This document shows, in pieces, positions 7,474 through 16,102 of a stretch of DNA of 64,000 bases. Made by a program: the position numbers and the translations under genes. Within the stretch, counting starts at the first letter, position 1, and each line of letters begins with the position of its first letter. The stretch is taken from positions 186,001 to 250,000 of the forward strand of contig FQWG01000001.1 in assembly GCA_900129595.1 (NCBI GenBank), given 5' to 3'. This DNA comes from Flavobacterium frigidimaris (GTDB taxonomy: Bacteria; Bacteroidota; Bacteroidia; Flavobacteriales; Flavobacteriaceae). The notes under the pieces were generated by a model. It saw nothing but the letters and a program-made list of their open reading frames with translations, was not told the origin of the DNA and searched no databases.

Positions 7474-10323
7474 CTATAAGCTCCATTTGATTCCCATTTG
7501 GCCTCTTATTCCATAAAACTCAACTTGTTTTGGTCGGCTGTCATCACCATAATAATATTCCAATTTGTCATTAAGAAGATTATTCGCTTCGGCAAAAATG
7601 GTAAAGTGATCCGATATTTTAAAGGTAAGGTTGGCATCCAGCGCAGAGTACGCACCATAATATACATCATCTCTCTTTAGTCCGCTTGTACCATGCTCTG
7701 TAATATATTTTGATTTGAAGTTGTAAGCAGCTCTCACATTTACTCTTCCTTTTTCATAATACAACTGAAGGTTCGCCAAATGATCACCTTGTCTTGGAAG
7801 ACTTGTAGTTCCTGCTCTTCCCGGAATAGTCATTTTAGATTTTGTAAAAGTATAGTTGGCCTGAAATCCAAAACCACTAAGAAAACCCGGAAGGAAATCA
7901 AATTTCTTGTTTCCGCTTACTTCAGCTCCAAAAAGCCATGCATTATCACCATTCATAGGCTGTGAAATCTCTACTCCGGTATGTCCGTTGATATCACCTT
8001 GTTTGGTATCCATAAAAATGGGATCGGTAATCACCTTATAAAACAATCCTGCAGATACTACATCAAGTCTTCCAAAATAATGTTCTCCCATTACATCGAA
8101 ATTATAAGAATAGGTAGGATTTACGTTTGGATTTCCACCATCATACTCATTATCTGCCGCCAAATAGGTTCCTCCCGGTGCCAGATATCCAAAATCAGGT
8201 CTTGTAAAAGTTCTTGTAGCCGCCAGTCGAAGATTTGTATTTTCTTCCGGAGTATATTTTAAATGCAGCATTGGCAAAAGAGAAAGGTAACTTTTTGTCT
8301 TTGTAACTTTCGAAAGTACTCCATCAGGGTTTTCAGGTGTTACATCAAATTGATAACCGCTTACTTTTGTATTGGTGTTCGTTGCTCTCAAACCTCCAAG
8401 AAACGTTAGTTTATCACTAATTTTATAAGTTGCCATTCCGTAAGCAGAGGCATGAGTTTCATCTACATTAAAATTACGCCCTAATCCTCCTCCGTTTTCA
8501 AGTATTTCAGAATCAGATTCAGAAAGTGTCAGATTTCCGTTAGAGAAATTGTCCTTATAAAACTGATTCATTCCGGTTGGCGAAAGTACCGCTCCAAAAC
8601 TATTTCCAATATTGGTGTTCAGCTCTTTTAAATAATCAGTACGCCCCGGCTGTAATATATTGTACTGACCGTAATCTGATAATTTTGGCACTGCAGCGGC
8701 TCCCGTCCAATTGTAAAATTCATCAGAAAAAGTAGCGATTCTGTCTTTGTCTAAAAATTTACCTCCTACTTTTAATTTCAGATTTTCATTTACATCAAAT
8801 TCATAATTTACTGCAGCCACAATATTGTCTCTTTCCTTTACGCCTACTTTATAAAGTTCCAGCGTCGTAAAGTTCATCAAATTAGCACTGTCCTGGAAAT
8901 TAGAATTAGACAAATAACCAAACATATTATCCGGATTCATATATCCTCCGTCAGAATCCCAATAGGCTCTTGGCCCATTTCCTTTATTCTGAATATACGC
9001 CGGATCGAATCCAACGCCATCTTGTTTAAAAAATACTGAATAGTAACTGTTATTTTGTTTATCAGGAACATTGCCATAATAAAACTGAGTACTGTAAGTG
9101 GCCAGACTCCAGGTAAAAACACCTTTATTCCCAATGTGTTTTCCTCCCACTTCTCCACCGTAAAAATCAAAATTCAATTCATTGTAAATATTCTGAAGTT
9201 CGATTCTTCCTGTATTTGTTGCAGTATTAAATTTATCAAATCGTATACGGTGTTTAAAATGAGTTTCCTCATCAAGGAGTTTTCCGTAGTTTAATTTTAC
9301 ATAAAACTTATTTCTTTCATTCGGATTAAATTCAAATCCACCATTAAAACCCGTTGTTTTTCTTACTCCTGTATAATCTCTTAATTCTAAACGATACACA
9401 CCTTCGTCTCCAGATCTTCTTGCTTCAAAATTGTCCGAAGCCCAGTTTCTGTTCCACTGAGAGAAATTCACGATATAACCAAATTTTCCGTTTTTAGACT
9501 TATCACCCACTAAAACCGATCCGCTGTAAACGCCTTTGTCAGATTTTGCATTGTATCCCAATCCAAGAGAGGCATCTACAGTAAATTTAGACGGAGCCGT
9601 TTTAGTTACAAAGTTCACACTTCCGCCCAAAGCATCACCGTCAATATCCGGCGTAAGCGCTTTTGAAACCTCCACATAACCAATCATTTCAGTAGGAAAA
9701 AAATCAAAAGCCGTAGCTCTGCTCGCTCCTTCATCAGCCGCAGTTGGAATTCTGTTTCCATTCATAGTGGTAGAACTCCATTCAGCAGGCAAACCTCTAA
9801 CCGCTACATAACGGCCTTCTCCCTGATCTCTTTCGATAGAAACACCCGGAACACGCTGTACTGCCTCTGCAGCATTTCTGTCCGGAAGTTTTCCAATACC
9901 ATCCGCTGCAATAACATTCACTAAATTAATTGCATTTTTCTGGATATTTAATGCTTTTGCTTCACTTAGTCTTCTTGAATTTTCTTTTACCACTACTTCA
10001 TCCAGGTCATTTGATGAAGCTGATAATAATATAGCCGGAATAACCGTAACTTTCCCCGGCTCTATTGTTATCCTCTGCGTATTTTTTTGATACCCCACAT
10101 AAGTAACACTTATTTCATAAGTACCGCCGTCGACTCCGGTAAAATTATAACTTCCTTCAAAATCTGTCGATGCACTTTTTTGAGTCCCATTCAACTGTAC
10201 AATCGCTCCCGGAAGCGGAAATGCACCATCAAAAACCTTCCCTTTAATAGCGCCTTTTTGTCCTGCTGCTGTCAGCGAAACCAATAAGAAAACCACATAA
10301 ATCAAAAACCTATTTTTTTCCAT
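7474..10323 (-). CDS. TonB-dependent receptor, SusD-less
   Basis: 949-aa outer-membrane receptor. The ATG at 10323 starts a signal peptide (MEKNRFLIYVVFLLVSLTAAGQ). The frame extends to 10383, but the added residues do not resemble a leader. A carboxypeptidase-regulatory-like domain spans about 22-110; the plug carries GIGKLPDRNAAEAVQRVPGV and RYVAVRGLPAEWSSTTMNGN, and the C-terminal barrel ends in a Phe/Trp-rich strand (GIKWSL). No SusD partner is adjacent, which differs from the sugar receptor at 16103. Two operator copies lie upstream (10377-10391 and 10510-10524) and a terminator follows, so it is its own unit within the putative phosphonate regulon. Imported compound unknown. Confidence 0.92.
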   Translation of the reverse strand: MEKNRFLIYVVFLLVSLTAAGQKGAIKGKVFDGAFPLPGAIVQLNGTQKSASTDFEGSYNFTGVDGGTYEISVTYVGYQKNTQRITIEPGKVTVIPAILLSASSNDLDEVVVKENSRRLSEAKALNIQKNAINLVNVIAADGIGKLPDRNAAEAVQRVPGVSIERDQGEGRYVAVRGLPAEWSSTTMNGNRIPTAADEGASRATAFDFFPTEMIGYVEVSKALTPDIDGDALGGSVNFVTKTAPSKFTVDASLGLGYNAKSDKGVYSGSVLVGDKSKNGKFGYIVNFSQWNRNWASDNFEARRSGDEGVYRLELRDYTGVRKTTGFNGGFEFNPNERNKFYVKLNYGKLLDEETHFKHRIRFDKFNTATNTGRIELQNIYNELNFDFYGGEVGGKHIGNKGVFTWSLATYSTQFYYGNVPDKQNNSYYSVFFKQDGVGFDPAYIQNKGNGPRAYWDSDGGYMNPDNMFGYLSNSNFQDSANLMNFTTLELYKVGVKERDNIVAAVNYEFDVNENLKLKVGGKFLDKDRIATFSDEFYNWTGAAAVPKLSDYGQYNILQPGRTDYLKELNTNIGNSFGAVLSPTGMNQFYKDNFSNGNLTLSESDSEILENGGGLGRNFNVDETHASAYGMATYKISDKLTFLGGLRATNTNTKVSGYQFDVTPENPDGVLSKVTKTKSYLSLLPMLHLKYTPEENTNLRLAATRTFTRPDFGYLAPGGTYLAADNEYDGGNPNVNPTYSYNFDVMGEHYFGRLDVVSAGLFYKVITDPIFMDTKQGDINGHTGVEISQPMNGDNAWLFGAEVSGNKKFDFLPGFLSGFGFQANYTFTKSKMTIPGRAGTTSLPRQGDHLANLQLYYEKGRVNVRAAYNFKSKYITEHGTSGLKRDDVYYGAYSALDANLTFKISDHFTIFAEANNLLNDKLEYYYGDDSRPKQVEFYGIRGQMGIKWSL

Positions 10324-10376
10324 TTCAGTTAAATTATTAATATTAGTAAATATTTCAGTGCAAAAATGAACATAAA

Positions 10377-10391
10377 TTGACATATAGTAAA
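10377..10391. promoter_or_regulatory. Operator-like repeat, proximal to the TonB receptor
   Basis: TTGACATATAGTAAA matches the inverted repeat with one arm mismatch and lies 54 bp before the receptor start at 10323. Confidence 0.5.
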
Positions 10392-10509
10392 CTTTTAGAT
10401 TTTAAGAAATTCTTAACAGACGATTATTGTTACGTAAGTTTAATGTTAACAACCAACGGAATCACCAGCAAAAGCCGGTAATTTTAGAATTTGTCAAAAA
10501 AAGGCAATA

Positions 10510-10524
10510 GTTACAAATAGTAAT
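10510..10524. promoter_or_regulatory. Operator-like repeat, distal to the TonB receptor
   Basis: GTTACAAATAGTAAT keeps TTAC/GTAA arms and the AAATA centre of the 7200 and 7369 copies. It is in the 484-bp gap 10324-10807, which otherwise holds the promoter region of the GH88 gene and no convincing open frame. Confidence 0.5.
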
Positions 10525-10689
10525 AATTTCTGCTTGAAGTAAAAGACCATTTTTGATTCTATCGAAATTTTATAATATAAAAAGTAAATCTTCTGCTCTT
10601 TCAAATTCAACAATTGAAAACTTTCAAATCACAATTCCATATCTGCATCAAAATTGATTTATAGCCAGTTTAAGCCTTAAAAAAATGAC

Positions 10690-10707
10690 TTTACACAAAT
10701 TCAAAAC
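10690..10707 (+). promoter_or_regulatory. PUL promoter element upstream of the GH88 gene
   Basis: TTTACACAAATTCAAAAC occurs here and, base for base, before the sulfatase gene (23040-23057); a 14/18 match precedes susC (15681-15698). It lies 100 bp before the GH88 start. No clear -10 box sits at the spacing seen in the other two copies; TAACTTCG at 10749 is a possible -10. Likely a hybrid two-component regulator site (inference). Confidence 0.45.
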
Positions 10708-10807
10708 ATTTATGATAGAATTTGAAAGACCATTTTAGACCTCCCGTTTAACTTCGCTTTATAAATATTCGAAAAACAAAAAGAATACAGATATAAACGA
10801 ATTAACT

Positions 10808-12013
10808 ATGAAAAAAACCTTCAATCTATTTCTAGTCCTCTCCACTATTACTTATAACACTTTTGCAAAGCCTGTTCAAAATGATGATCCGTCTTTGCTT
10901 TGGTTTAAAAAAACCACAGAGGTTATTCAATTTCAACTCAACAAAGCAGCGCAAACTTATAAGCCCGGTAAAAATCCGCGTTCTGTAAATCCCGACGGAA
11001 CAGTAAGATTAGCTGGTTTAACAGATTGGACAACGGGTTTCTTTCCCGGAAGTCTTTGGTACGGTTACGAACTTACAGGTGACAAAGTACTGGCTGATGA
11101 AGCTAAAAAATTCACGCTTGCACTGGATTCTATCAGAAATATAAAAAACACTCACGATGTAGGTTTTATGTTGTATTGTTCTTACGGAAATGCGTACAGA
11201 ATCACCGGCGATAAAATCTATCTTCCGGTACTGGCGGATGGTGCTGCAAACCTTTATGCGCGTTTTAGCCCAACTGTTGGTGCAATTCGCTCCTGGGACT
11301 TTGCCTGGCTGCATTATCCGGTAATTATAGACAATATGATGAATCTGGAATATTTATATTGGAGTGCCAATCAGTTTAATAAACCTGAATATACAAATGC
11401 TGCGAGTACTCATGCATTTACTACGATGAAGAATCATTTTAGAAAAGATTATAGTTCTTACCACTTAGTAGATTATGATGCAAAAACAGGTAAAGTATTG
11501 AGTAAAAAAACACATCAGGGCGTTACAGATGAATCGGCTTGGGCGCGCGGACAAGCCTGGGGATTGTACGGATATACGATGTGTTATGCCAATACCAAAA
11601 ACCCAAAGTTTTTACAGCAGGCAGAACATATTGCTTCTTTTATCATGAACCATCCCCGTATGCCAAAAGATAAAGTACCGGTTTGGGACTTTGATGTACA
11701 CAATGCAATGGATACTGCAGAGCTTGCCCCAAGAGACGCTTCGGCTGCTGCTGTTATAGCATCTGCTCTGCTCGATTTAAGCACGCAGGTAAAAGATGGA
11801 AAAAAATATGCAGATTATGCAGAGGATATTTTAAAATCATTATCATCAGATGCTTATTTGGCGAAACCGGGCGAAAATAGTTATTTCTTATTAAAACACA
11901 GCGTTGGAGCATTTTTATACAATTCAGAAATTGATACACCGCTGGATTATGCTGATTATTATTATCTGGAAGCACTGAAAAGATATGCTGCAATCAAAAA
12001 AATTCAGATATAA
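10808..12013 (+). CDS. ugl: GH88 unsaturated glucuronyl hydrolase
   Basis: 401-aa exported hydrolase that removes the 4,5-unsaturated uronic acid left on oligosaccharides by polysaccharide lyases, giving a free sugar that opens to a keto-deoxyuronate. The signal peptide is MKKTFNLFLVLSTITYNTFA. The (alpha/alpha)6-barrel motifs of GH88 are present: HDVGFML with Asp117 and IIDNMMNLEYLYW with Asp175, the two positions that correspond to the catalytic aspartates of Bacillus UGL. SDESAWARGQAWG-type residues appear near 240 (TDESAWARGQAWG). First gene of the heparan-type locus, 110 bp before the PL12 lyase. Family assignment is firm; preference for heparan disaccharides comes from context. Confidence 0.92.
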   Translation: MKKTFNLFLVLSTITYNTFAKPVQNDDPSLLWFKKTTEVIQFQLNKAAQTYKPGKNPRSVNPDGTVRLAGLTDWTTGFFPGSLWYGYELTGDKVLADEAKKFTLALDSIRNIKNTHDVGFMLYCSYGNAYRITGDKIYLPVLADGAANLYARFSPTVGAIRSWDFAWLHYPVIIDNMMNLEYLYWSANQFNKPEYTNAASTHAFTTMKNHFRKDYSSYHLVDYDAKTGKVLSKKTHQGVTDESAWARGQAWGLYGYTMCYANTKNPKFLQQAEHIASFIMNHPRMPKDKVPVWDFDVHNAMDTAELAPRDASAAAVIASALLDLSTQVKDGKKYADYAEDILKSLSSDAYLAKPGENSYFLLKHSVGAFLYNSEIDTPLDYADYYYLEALKRYAAIKKIQI

Positions 12014-12123
12014 AGACCCTTTTTAATCAATTGAAAAATTAACGCACTAATAAACAACGTAAGAAGTTATTTTTGATCTCTAAAAGATCCTCTGGACAGC
12101 TTCTTATTTATTAAATAAAACCA

Positions 12124-14106
12124 ATGATAAACTTAAAAAAAACCACCGCGCTATTTTTTATGCTGCTAAATATTTGTTTTAGCAATGCACAGAAAACTGC
12201 AATAAATAAAGAAAGTTTTGATGCTGTAAACCTTAATTATCCGGGTTTAGAAAAAGTACATCAGCTTTTTAACGAAGCCAAATACAATGATGCGGCAAAA
12301 GAACTGCTGACTTATTACCGCAATCGCAAAACCGTAAGGCATCCTGATTTTAATATAGGCGACGAAGCACGATCTAGAGGAAAAGAGATAGGAAAAGCCA
12401 ATCAGGAAAAAGCAGACAATGCCCTATTGCATAAATTTCAACCACATAAAGGATATGGCTTTTTTGATTATGGAGCCGACATCAACTGGGATCTCTGGCC
12501 GATAAAAGACAATGAAATCCGATGGCAGCTTCACCGTGTAACGTGGTGGCATTCTATGGCATTAGCCTATAGAAGCAGCGGTGATGAAAAATATGCTAAA
12601 GAGTGGGTGCTGCAGTTTAGAGACTGGGAAAAGAAAAACTACTTAGGACGTTCTGCTGAAAATGATGGTATCGCCTGGCGTCCGCTGGAAGTATCAGAAC
12701 GTATACAAAGTTATCCGGCTATATTTAATTTGTTTGTAGTATCGCCCAACTTTACACCAGCATTTTTGATGGAATTTTTAAACAGTTTCAACAAACAAAC
12801 CGATTATATTCCGCAGCATTACAGTAAAGAAGGCAATCATTTATTATTTGAAGCACAACGTGTTTTGGGTGCAGGAGCCTTTTTTCCGGAATTTAAACAA
12901 GCTGAACAATGGCGCAAAAGCGGTATCGAAATCCTTAACCGTGAAATCAAACTACAGGTATTTGCCGACGGAGTACAGTGGGAATTATCACCAACCTATC
13001 ATGTAGGCTGTATCGAAATCTTTACTAAAGCATATAATGCTGCAAAGATGGCGGGATTAGAAAAGGAATTTCCAGAATCCTATATCAAAACCATTGAAAA
13101 AATGGTTTTAGTTACCGCCAATATCTCTTTTCCTAACTATAACTATCCTATGTTTGGTGATACCTGGGTTGTTGATAAAGCAGTAAGGATAAAACAATTT
13201 TCAAGCTGGTCAAAGATGTTTCCTAATGATGGGCTTATAGAATATTATGCTACAGAGGGAGCCACAGGAAAATTACCTGACTATCTTTCCAATGCATTTC
13301 CTAATGGAGGCTTATATACCTTTAGAAACGGATGGGAGAATAAGTCAACAATAATGGTTTTAAAAGCTGGTCCGCCTGCAGAGTTTCATGCACAGCCGGA
13401 TAACGGAACTTTTGAACTTTGGGTAAAAGGGCGCAATTTTACACCAGATACAGGCTGTTATATATATAGTGGTGATGCCGAAGTGACCAAAATGAGAAAC
13501 TGGTTTCGCCAGACAAGAGTACACAGCACATTGACACTGGATAATAAAGATATGGTTATTACCGAAGCCCGTCAAAACAAATGGAAAACCAGTAAAAACC
13601 TTGATGTTTTAACGTACACAAATCCTAGCTATAGCAATTTGAACCATCAAAGAAGCGTACTTTTTATCAACGGAAAATACTTTTTAATTATTGATAAAGC
13701 AATTGGTACAGCTACAGGAAACTTAGGCGTACATTTTCAGTTAAAAGAAGACAGCAAACCGGTTTTTGATAAAGCAAATAACAGTGTTTACACCACATAC
13801 GAAGATGGAAATAATCTTTTGATTCAATCCTTAAACAGCGACAAAGTGGTATTAAACGAAGAAGAAGGAAAAGTTTCGTATTCTTATGCAAAAGAAATAT
13901 CCAGACCGGCATTTGTGTTCGAAAAACCAAAAAACGACAACGCATCACAACAATTTATCAGTATCGTTTATCCGTATGATGGAAATAAGGCTCCGAAAAT
14001 TACCATCAAACCAAACCCCGGCAATGATTTTGAGAAAGGAAATATTAGTTTAAACATCACAATTGACGGTAAAACTAATGCTGTTAAAACAACACTAGAA
14101 CAATAA
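12124..14106 (+). CDS. hepC: Heparinase III (PL12 heparan-sulfate lyase)
   Basis: 660-aa secreted lyase that cuts low-sulfated heparan sulfate by beta-elimination. A signal peptide (to about residue 22) leads into a helical (alpha/alpha) toroid domain (about 35-380) and a C-terminal beta-sandwich (about 390-655). Asn238 (EGNHLLFEA), Tyr292 (SPTYHVGC) and His422 (AEFHAQPDNGTFELW) fall two positions from the catalytic Asn240, Tyr294 and His424 recalled for Pedobacter heparinus heparinase III, and the length is nearly the same (659 aa). Flanked by GH88 and a heparin-lyase-I-like gene. This is the strongest evidence that the locus targets heparan sulfate. Confidence 0.9.
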   Translation: MINLKKTTALFFMLLNICFSNAQKTAINKESFDAVNLNYPGLEKVHQLFNEAKYNDAAKELLTYYRNRKTVRHPDFNIGDEARSRGKEIGKANQEKADNALLHKFQPHKGYGFFDYGADINWDLWPIKDNEIRWQLHRVTWWHSMALAYRSSGDEKYAKEWVLQFRDWEKKNYLGRSAENDGIAWRPLEVSERIQSYPAIFNLFVVSPNFTPAFLMEFLNSFNKQTDYIPQHYSKEGNHLLFEAQRVLGAGAFFPEFKQAEQWRKSGIEILNREIKLQVFADGVQWELSPTYHVGCIEIFTKAYNAAKMAGLEKEFPESYIKTIEKMVLVTANISFPNYNYPMFGDTWVVDKAVRIKQFSSWSKMFPNDGLIEYYATEGATGKLPDYLSNAFPNGGLYTFRNGWENKSTIMVLKAGPPAEFHAQPDNGTFELWVKGRNFTPDTGCYIYSGDAEVTKMRNWFRQTRVHSTLTLDNKDMVITEARQNKWKTSKNLDVLTYTNPSYSNLNHQRSVLFINGKYFLIIDKAIGTATGNLGVHFQLKEDSKPVFDKANNSVYTTYEDGNNLLIQSLNSDKVVLNEEEGKVSYSYAKEISRPAFVFEKPKNDNASQQFISIVYPYDGNKAPKITIKPNPGNDFEKGNISLNITIDGKTNAVKTTLEQ

Positions 14107-14121
14107 AAATCAAAATTTTAG

Positions 14122-14165
14122 CTGCGTTTTCTTTTCTTAATGAATATTAAGAGAAGAAAACGCAG
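14122..14165. other. Long hairpin between two lyase genes
   Basis: Arms of 20 bases (14122-14141 and 14146-14165, beginning CTGCGTTTTC and ending GAAAACGCAG) pair with one mismatch around a GAAT loop. There is no T-run after it on the plus strand. It may act as partial terminator, mRNA 3'-end stabiliser or processing site between the PL12 and lyase-like genes. Confidence 0.65.
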
Positions 14166-14211
14166 TCATTAAAAATCCATTCGTTATTTATTTTTTTAAT
14201 GTAAAACAATT

Positions 14212-15060
14212 ATGAAAAAAAAAATCATACTTAAACTAACCTTAGTCGGTTTGGTAGTAACAGCAGGGATAGCATGTAGTAAGGAACAAAATGACAAGTT
14301 AGATCCAATTATAAAACCAGCTGTAAACGATACCATTCTCAACATAAATTACGAATCCGGAGAAGTTACCTCAGGAATTACAGGTATAACCGGCACTCAT
14401 GCCACAGCAGCCGATGCCGTTTATATGACTTCACCCGGCCATACTGGCAAATACGCTATTGCACATAAAGTTACCCTTGGCGACAGCGGTTATTTTTCAA
14501 ACGATGCTTACCGCAGTGAATCTGATGCTGTTTCTTTAGCAAAATATCATTATAACCCTGGAGACGAACATCGATACGAAGTCAGCATATTATTGAAAGA
14601 CTGGCAGTCATGGAATAGTGCTAACCCTGCTTATGGCGATAATGTTTTTCAGTTAAAAATGTCTGATAATCAGTTGCTGCCTTTAAGAATTCTGACTAAA
14701 CGTAATGCAATCGTTGCCAGAAATTATCAGTATCAGGATAATCTGGTTACTGATTTTCGTCCCTACATCAATCAATGGATTAAATTTCGTGTCGAAGTAA
14801 AATGGATGACGGATACTACGGGATATATGAAAATTTACGTTAAGCTTCCTGATCAGTCAGACTATAAACTAGTATTAGAACGCAATAACTTCGTGACATT
14901 CACAGGTAATCCCGCTAACGGTAATGTTGGTTATCTAAAATGGGGCGTGTATCGCGAAGCCGGAAAAGATGACAATGGCAATATAATTACCAGCGATAAT
15001 GTTCTAACCCGTATTGCCTATCATGATGATATTCGAATCATCAGACTTCCATTAAAATAA
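14212..15060 (+). CDS. Heparin-lyase-I-like polysaccharide lyase lipoprotein
   Basis: 282-aa lipoprotein: signal peptide with lipobox GIAC (Cys22), then a short linker and a jelly-roll domain resembling the Polysacc_lyase family (PF14099) that includes PL13 heparin lyase I. Phrases such as YRSESD, HRYEVSILLKDW, WIKFRVEVKW and YLKWGVYR are typical of that fold. It is about 100 residues shorter than characterised PL13 enzymes, so it may be a minimal lyase, a PL20-like relative, or a surface glycan-binding protein that kept the fold. Catalytic residues cannot be assigned by eye. It lies after the PL12 gene across the hairpin and is followed by a terminator-like stem. Confidence 0.6.
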   Translation: MKKKIILKLTLVGLVVTAGIACSKEQNDKLDPIIKPAVNDTILNINYESGEVTSGITGITGTHATAADAVYMTSPGHTGKYAIAHKVTLGDSGYFSNDAYRSESDAVSLAKYHYNPGDEHRYEVSILLKDWQSWNSANPAYGDNVFQLKMSDNQLLPLRILTKRNAIVARNYQYQDNLVTDFRPYINQWIKFRVEVKWMTDTTGYMKIYVKLPDQSDYKLVLERNNFVTFTGNPANGNVGYLKWGVYREAGKDDNGNIITSDNVLTRIAYHDDIRIIRLPLK

Positions 15061-15085
15061 CTGTAAATAAGTTTACAAAACCATA

Positions 15086-15132
15086 AAAGCTTTATTCTGA
15101 GAACTTTGTAAAAGTTTCCAGGATAAAGCTTT
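15086..15132 (+). terminator. Terminator-like stem after the lyase lipoprotein gene
   Basis: AAAGCTTTATTCTG pairs with CAGGATAAAGCTTT (one G-T pair), and the interior GAACTTT/AAAGTTTC extends the stem. It is 25 bp after the stop at 15060 and is followed by a T-rich but interrupted run. Confidence 0.55.
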
Positions 15133-15680
15133 CTGCATTCTTGTTGTTTCTTCTGTGTCGAAAAAACTTTGACAAAGTTCTACCCAAATAAAAAATCCGT
15201 TTAAATCAGTATTATCCGCGTTATCCGTGAGCCATTACGCCCAGCTTAACGCTTTACTCCATTTCTCTAAACAACTTACTATTACGCTCAAAAACTTAGT
15301 ATCTTGCTTTCTTAGTGGCCAAACATACATTATTTTCTTTATCAATTCTGAACCATTTTTTCAAAATAAAAACCAATTTCAAAATTTAATTCCCATTACT
15401 TCAGGAATAAATCATCAACTCAATTTTAAAATTATAAGTTTTATCTGAATCTTAAAAAGAAATGGGTAAATCAGATTATTAAATCATATCAGAACCAAAG
15501 TATTTCAGTTAACATTTTGCTTCATTTCGCTTAATTCTTAATCAACGCACTATATTTTAAAATTGATTAGTAATTACAGGACTTCATCTGGAAAAATATT
15601 TTACAAAAACAACTCACAACCCTTATTTTTCCAGTGTTCATGGGATACGAAAACGTTGTATTAATCAAAATCAATAGCAT

Positions 15681-15726
15681 TTTGGACGTATTCAAAACTG
15701 TCGTATATGCCCGATTTCTATATTTG
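15681..15726 (+). promoter_or_regulatory. Inferred susC promoter with PUL element
   Basis: TATATTTG at 15719-15726 fits the Bacteroidota -10 consensus TAnnTTTG. Beginning 38 bp upstream, TTTGGACGTATTCAAAAC matches the GH88 and sulfatase elements at 14 of 18 bases. A TTG -35 is absent at the usual spacing, as expected for an activator-dependent promoter. Confidence 0.5.
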
Positions 15727-15897
15727 TTTTAATTAAAACCAAAAAAAACATGACCAGACTAAAAGAAAAAAACCGACTCGAACAAAATCTATTATTATTT
15801 ACCAGACGCAAAATTCCCCAGCCTCTTTCTCAAGTTAATTAATTGTTATAATTTTCTCCACGAACAGCAATTGAGTGATTGGCAAAATGAAACTAGT

Positions 15898-15927
15898 AAG
15901 TACATTCATCATAAGTACATTCATCAT
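15898..15927. repeat. 15-bp perfect tandem repeat in the susC leader
   Basis: AAGTACATTCATCAT occurs twice head to tail, about 175 bp before the susC start. It would be transcribed if the inferred promoter is used. Confidence 0.8.
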
Positions 15928-16102
15928 TTTATTCCGAAAGCAATTTCGAAATATCATTCAAATCCCTGCCGGAATCATTTGATAGACATCACCTGACCTT
16001 GCAGTAAAATAGTGGCTGATTTATTTGGCAAGACGAAAACTCAACTTAAATAACATCAATAGGAATTAAATCTCAAAGCTTATTCCGATTAAAAAAAAAA
16101 TT

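Larger units (their letters stand above)
15061..16102. other. 1.04-kb gap before susC: stem-loop, promoter, tandem repeat
   Basis: No convincing gene. From left: a terminator-like stem (15086-15132); stretches reading like degenerate flavobacterial intergenic repeats (15190-15310); the inferred susC promoter (15681-15726); a 15-bp perfect tandem repeat (15898-15927). If the promoter is right, the susC transcript has a leader of about 370 nt. A 73-codon frame at 15227-15448 has no features of a protein. Confidence 0.5.

Noticed and set aside
15227..15448. 73-codon open frame in the gap before susC
   Set aside because: No signal peptide, domain or ribosome binding site; it runs over degenerate intergenic repeat text and does not fit neighbouring operon spacing.
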